Program-made: the position numbers and the translations under genes
Origin: Flavobacterium pectinovorum
GTDB lineage: Bacteria; Bacteroidota; Bacteroidia; Flavobacteriales; Flavobacteriaceae
DNA length: 64,000 nucleotides
Assembly: GCF_900142715.1 (NCBI RefSeq)
Contig: NZ_FRBX01000002.1
Coordinates: 62,001-126,000 of the forward strand
Reading direction: 5' to 3'
Shown here: positions 61,335-64,000 of the stretch, in pieces
Layout: each line of letters starts with the position of its first letter
Position numbering within the stretch: the first letter of the stretch is position 1
The notes under the pieces: generated by a model
Seen by the model: only the letters and a program-made list of their open reading frames with translations
Database searches by the model: none
Told to the model about the DNA's origin: nothing

Positions 61335-61820
61335 TCAGTATTTTTTATCGGTTTGAGAAACCCATTTCCCTGCAACATCTTCATTTTGTCTCAATAACAT
61401 ATTCAATTGTCCAACATGATGCTGAACATGTCTCATGTTGTATAGGATCATCTCAATTCTATTGTAGTTTTTCTTTTTGGTGATGAATCTTTCTTTTGAA
61501 GTTTTTTCATTTAGTCCATCAATTAAAAAGAAGACTTTTTTACGGGAATACTCCAGATATTCTAACAATTCTTGTTTTAAATAAACTCTTTCAGGTAAAA
61601 TTCCCTTGGGATCTAATTCAGATAAAGAAAACGGTTTGGGCGGAGAAAATGTATCAGGTTCTGTAGACGAATAATAATCAATCCAAAAAAGGGTATGATA
61701 AGCAGAATAGCAAAAATCTTTTTTATCCCAAAAACTTTCCGGACAAACCAAAATGGAACTTTCGAGCATATCTAGTACGGCCCCAAATTGCTTCCATAAC
61801 ATTGTTTTCAGTTCGTCCAT
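61335..61820 (-). CDS. DinB-family protein
   Basis: 161 residues, a stand-alone four-helix DinB/YfiT-like protein. Metal-ligand positions are His in YSAYHTLFWIDYY near residue 42 and the pair in MRHVQHHVGQLNMLLRQ near 133. It is cytoplasmic; related proteins are thiol-dependent transferases or nucleases of unknown partner. It follows the 132-residue unknown gene by 12 bp on the same strand and is probably co-transcribed. Confidence 0.85.
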   Translation of the reverse strand: MDELKTMLWKQFGAVLDMLESSILVCPESFWDKKDFCYSAYHTLFWIDYYSSTEPDTFSPPKPFSLSELDPKGILPERVYLKQELLEYLEYSRKKVFFLIDGLNEKTSKERFITKKKNYNRIEMILYNMRHVQHHVGQLNMLLRQNEDVAGKWVSQTDKKY

Positions 61821-61832
61821 AAATTTTAATTT

Positions 61833-62231
61833 TTAAACAATCCCTTTTTCGATCATTTCAAGCATTACCGGAGACGCATTTTTAAATGTTGGTTCTTGTT
61901 CGATGATACTTCCGGCGTTCTTTTTGTTTACTTTAAAAGTCACATCATTATCAGTTGTAAACAAAAGAGCTGTCAAAAACGGATTTTTGATGTAAGTTCC
62001 TAAAACCAATAAAGCTTCATCTAAAGTATGAATGCTTTCAACTTCTTCTGTTTTGTAACGAGTCGTCAATGAAATTGAATACGTATTATCTTCATTAAGA
62101 ACTAATCTAAAATAGATGTTCTTAATTTCAGTATCGCCCATTGTTTTGGCTAAGGTTAATTTTGCAAAAGTGCCGCTTTGAATGCTTTCTTTCACACGCT
62201 CACAAAAAAGAGCAAATATAGGTTCGTACAT
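61833..62231 (-). CDS. unknown cytoplasmic protein
   Basis: 132 residues, no signal peptide or helix for membranes. Predicted alternation of strands and helices: KLTLAKTMGDTEIKNIYFRLVL, YSISLTTRYKTEEVE, FLTALLFTTDNDVTFKVNKKNAG. I do not recognise it with confidence; it recalls the N-terminal region of some methyltransferase-like Bacteroidota proteins, but the catalytic part is absent, so it may be a truncated relative. It lies 12 bp upstream of the DinB-family gene on the same strand. Confidence 0.55.
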   Translation of the reverse strand: MYEPIFALFCERVKESIQSGTFAKLTLAKTMGDTEIKNIYFRLVLNEDNTYSISLTTRYKTEEVESIHTLDEALLVLGTYIKNPFLTALLFTTDNDVTFKVNKKNAGSIIEQEPTFKNASPVMLEMIEKGIV

Positions 62232-62391
62232 TTTTTTAAGTTGCTAAGGTTCTGAGATGCTAAGTTTCTAAGTTTTAAATCTCTGTGCTATATTTAACCG
62301 CAAAGTTCGCCAGGATTTACGCAAAGTTTCGCAAAGCTTATAAATCTTTGGGAAACTTCGTGAAATCTTTGTGTATTTCTGTGGTATAACT
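62232..62391. repeat. intergenic gcaaag/ctaag repeats
   Basis: The words ctaaggttctgagatgctaag and gcaaagttcgc/gcaaagtttcgcaaag fill this gap, as in other gaps of this window. No gene or clear terminator is visible. Confidence 0.55.
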
Positions 62392-63174
62392 CTATTTCCC
62401 GGTAAATTCTGCTTTACGTTTTTCTAAAAATGCAGTTGTTCCTTCTTTAAAATCCTGAGTTCCGAAACATTTTCCGAATGATTTGATTTCGGTATCAAAA
62501 CCATTTTTACCGTCTGTATAATTGGCATTTATTGCTTTTATTGCTCTACTGATAGCAAATGGCGCATTTTTAATGATTTTTTGGGCGATTACGTTTGTAA
62601 AAGTCAAAAGTTCTGCCTGAGGAACTACGTGATTTACCAAACCATATTCTTTGGCTTCTTCTGCAGAAATCATTGCTGCGGTCATAATCATTTCCATTGC
62701 ACGACCTTTACCTACTAATTGTGGTAAACGCTGTGTTCCTCCGTAACCCGGAATTAATCCTAAAGTTACCTCTGGTAATCCCATTTTTGCATTATCTGAA
62801 GCAACTCTAAAATGACAAGCCATTGCCAGCTCTAATCCGCCGCCAAGTGCAAAACCATTTACGGCTGCAATTACAGGTTTCTTTAAACCTTCAATAAAAT
62901 CAAATAATGTTTCTTGTCCTTCTGCCGCAAGTTGCGCGCCTTCAACAATAGTATAATTTGCAAATTCTGAAATATCAGCTCCGGCTACAAATGCCTTTTC
63001 TCCACTTCCAGTAATTATAATAACACGAACATCATCATTTTTTGCCAATAATTTTACCGCTTTACTCAAATCACTAATTGTTGCTTTATTTAAGGCATTC
63101 AATTTTGTAGGTCGGTTAATGGTTACCGTTGCAATTCTTTCTTCAATAGAAATTAAAAGATTTTCGTAGTTCAT
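62392..63174 (-). CDS. enoyl-CoA hydratase/isomerase family protein
   Basis: 260 residues from the ATG at 63174. The frame remains open to 63378, but that part lies inside the upstream kinase gene and is not coding. Crotonase landmarks: GEKAFVAGADISEF (oxyanion-hole strand), NGFALGGGLELAMACHFRVA, and the catalytic Glu pair in GLPEVTLGLIPGYGGTQRLP. It hydrates 2-enoyl-CoA in fatty-acid or butanoate metabolism. The start is 10 bp after the stop codon of the sensor kinase gene, so the two form one transcript. Confidence 0.92.
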   Translation of the reverse strand: MNYENLLISIEERIATVTINRPTKLNALNKATISDLSKAVKLLAKNDDVRVIIITGSGEKAFVAGADISEFANYTIVEGAQLAAEGQETLFDFIEGLKKPVIAAVNGFALGGGLELAMACHFRVASDNAKMGLPEVTLGLIPGYGGTQRLPQLVGKGRAMEMIMTAAMISAEEAKEYGLVNHVVPQAELLTFTNVIAQKIIKNAPFAISRAIKAINANYTDGKNGFDTEIKSFGKCFGTQDFKEGTTAFLEKRKAEFTGK

Positions 63175-63184
63175 GACAGTGGTT

Positions 63185-64000
63185 TTATGAGTTTGTGATA
63201 GGCAAGGAAACTCTAAAAGTGGTTCCTTTTCCGTAAGTTGATTCAAAGGTAATTGTTCCTTTGTAATTTTCGATGATGTTTTTGATAATTCCGAGTCCAA
63301 GTCCCATTCCGCTGGTTTTGGTGGTAAACTTTGGTTCGAAAATTCTACTGATATCTTGTTTCTGAATCCCAATTCCATTATCTCTTACTGCGATTTCAAC
63401 ATTGTTGTTTCTTCTTTTCACGGTAACCAAAATTGATTTGTGAAACTGACTTTCCGGAATGGCCTGCGTTGCATTTTTAACCAAGTTGGTAATAACGCGA
63501 ATTAGTTGTGTACGGTCCATTTTGGAGATAATTTCTTCTTCTTCACTTTCAAAAACAATATAATCTTCGTTGAAAATATCCAGTGAAAGTTCAACAACCT
63601 CAACCACATTCAAAGTTTCATTTTGTTGTGCCGGCATCGAAGCAAAATTCGAAAACGCCGAAGCCACCGCTGTCATTGTATCAATTTGCTGAATTAAGGT
63701 TTCAGAGTAATCGTTTAATTTCTGTTTTACATCTGGTGCTGTTGGATCAAACTTGCGTTGAAAACTCTGCACCGTTAAACGCATTGGCGTAAGCGGATTT
63801 TTAATTTCGTGAGCTACCTGTTTTGCCATTTCGCGCCACGCTTCTTCACGTTCGCTTTGCGCCAGTTTTATAGCACTGGTTTCCAATTTGTCAACCATTC
63901 CGTTATATGCCTTGATCAAAAAGTTAACTTCTTTACTATTGGCTTCTAAAACAATTTTCTCGTTTTTCTGATCCAGATTGGTTTCTTCCAATCTGTCTGA
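63185..64000 (-). CDS. sensor histidine kinase, C-terminal part (cut by window edge)
   Basis: 271 residues are visible and the frame is open to the window end, so the N-terminal sensor and membrane part is missing. The dimerisation/phosphoacceptor helix EMAKQVAHEIKNPLTPMRL has the H-box His, with the NtrY-style HEIKNPLTP. The ATP-binding domain has N box TNLVKNATQAIPE, G1 box VRDNGIGI, and G2 box GMGLGLGIIKNII, ending in FRVSLPITNS. The end of a HAMP-like linker may be in the first residues. The response regulator is not in the window. Co-transcribed with the enoyl-CoA hydratase gene. Confidence 0.92.
   Translation of the reverse strand, partial: SDRLEETNLDQKNEKIVLEANSKEVNFLIKAYNGMVDKLETSAIKLAQSEREEAWREMAKQVAHEIKNPLTPMRLTVQSFQRKFDPTAPDVKQKLNDYSETLIQQIDTMTAVASAFSNFASMPAQQNETLNVVEVVELSLDIFNEDYIVFESEEEEIISKMDRTQLIRVITNLVKNATQAIPESQFHKSILVTVKRRNNNVEIAVRDNGIGIQKQDISRIFEPKFTTKTSGMGLGLGIIKNIIENYKGTITFESTYGKGTTFRVSLPITNS

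Noticed and set aside
63175..63378. N-terminal extension of the enoyl-CoA hydratase
   Set aside because: These 68 codons lie inside the sensor kinase gene in another frame and precede the natural crotonase start MNYENLL. The ATG at 63174 fits family length.
1..64000. tRNA, rRNA or prophage genes
   Set aside because: I looked for CCA-ended cloverleaf patterns, rRNA motifs, integrases and phage structural genes and found none I could support.

Overview
The window is AT-rich, gene-dense chromosomal DNA from a member of the Bacteroidota, most likely Flavobacterium or a close relative. The evidence is the gene content: the gliding-motility lipoprotein GldH beside RicT and PBP1A, a secreted M4 protease with a type IX secretion (T9SS) sorting domain, and a bacterial lycopene cyclase. 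Signal peptides often end in Q, Shine-Dalgarno sequences are absent, and many genes are preceded by TAnnTTTG, the -7 box of Bacteroidota promoters. I saw no rRNA, tRNA, prophage or CRISPR array. The window opens inside an unidentified gene and closes inside a sensor histidine kinase.

Left part (1-24.5 kb). Mostly independent housekeeping and envelope genes: a PrcB-like lipoprotein, a PhzF-family enzyme, a secreted DinB-domain protein, a CDGSH iron-sulfur protein, metG, an EamA transporter, a HAD phosphatase plus CAT-like acetyltransferase pair, an OmpA-family porin, ferritin, a tail-less SSB, a GNAT-nitrilase fusion followed by a zinc-ribbon protein, an M28 peptidase, a rhodanese opposite a frameshifted LysR gene, and a run of ogt, a 3'-5' exonuclease and an AlkZ-like winged-helix protein. 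Between metG and the EamA gene lie a folded RNA candidate (about 6486-6570) and a 150-bp element with 30-bp perfect terminal inverted repeats.

Middle part (24.5-46.6 kb). A nucleoside-recognition membrane protein, an intact REP-associated tyrosine transposase (RAYT) surrounded by its probable repeats, class I fumarase, a PAS protein, DNA polymerase IV, a PPP-type phosphatase, the M4 protease, scoA/scoB, the ricT-gldH-pbp1A operon, and two ankyrin-repeat genes followed by an unrecognised polytopic membrane protein.

Right part (46.6-64 kb). Two loci stand out. The first carries ferredoxin, TrhP (U32 family) and TrhO, that is, both known routes of tRNA uridine-34 hydroxylation side by side. TrhO has gained a C-terminal domain matching the C-terminal domain of TrhP. 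A tandem REP array and a RAYT pseudogene lie between them. The second is a metal-homeostasis region: a TonB-dependent receptor, a thioredoxin-reductase-like flavoprotein and MerC face a Fur/Zur-type repressor, followed by an Nramp transporter fused to a universal-stress-protein domain and a DtxR/MntR-type repressor. Two matching TGCAA-N5-TTGC palindromes lie on the promoters between merC and the fur gene, and a DtxR-like palindrome precedes mntH, so a regulatory circuit can be read from the DNA.

Intergenic DNA is rich in dispersed hairpin repeats of at least six families. These explain most non-coding stretches and most spurious short reading frames.
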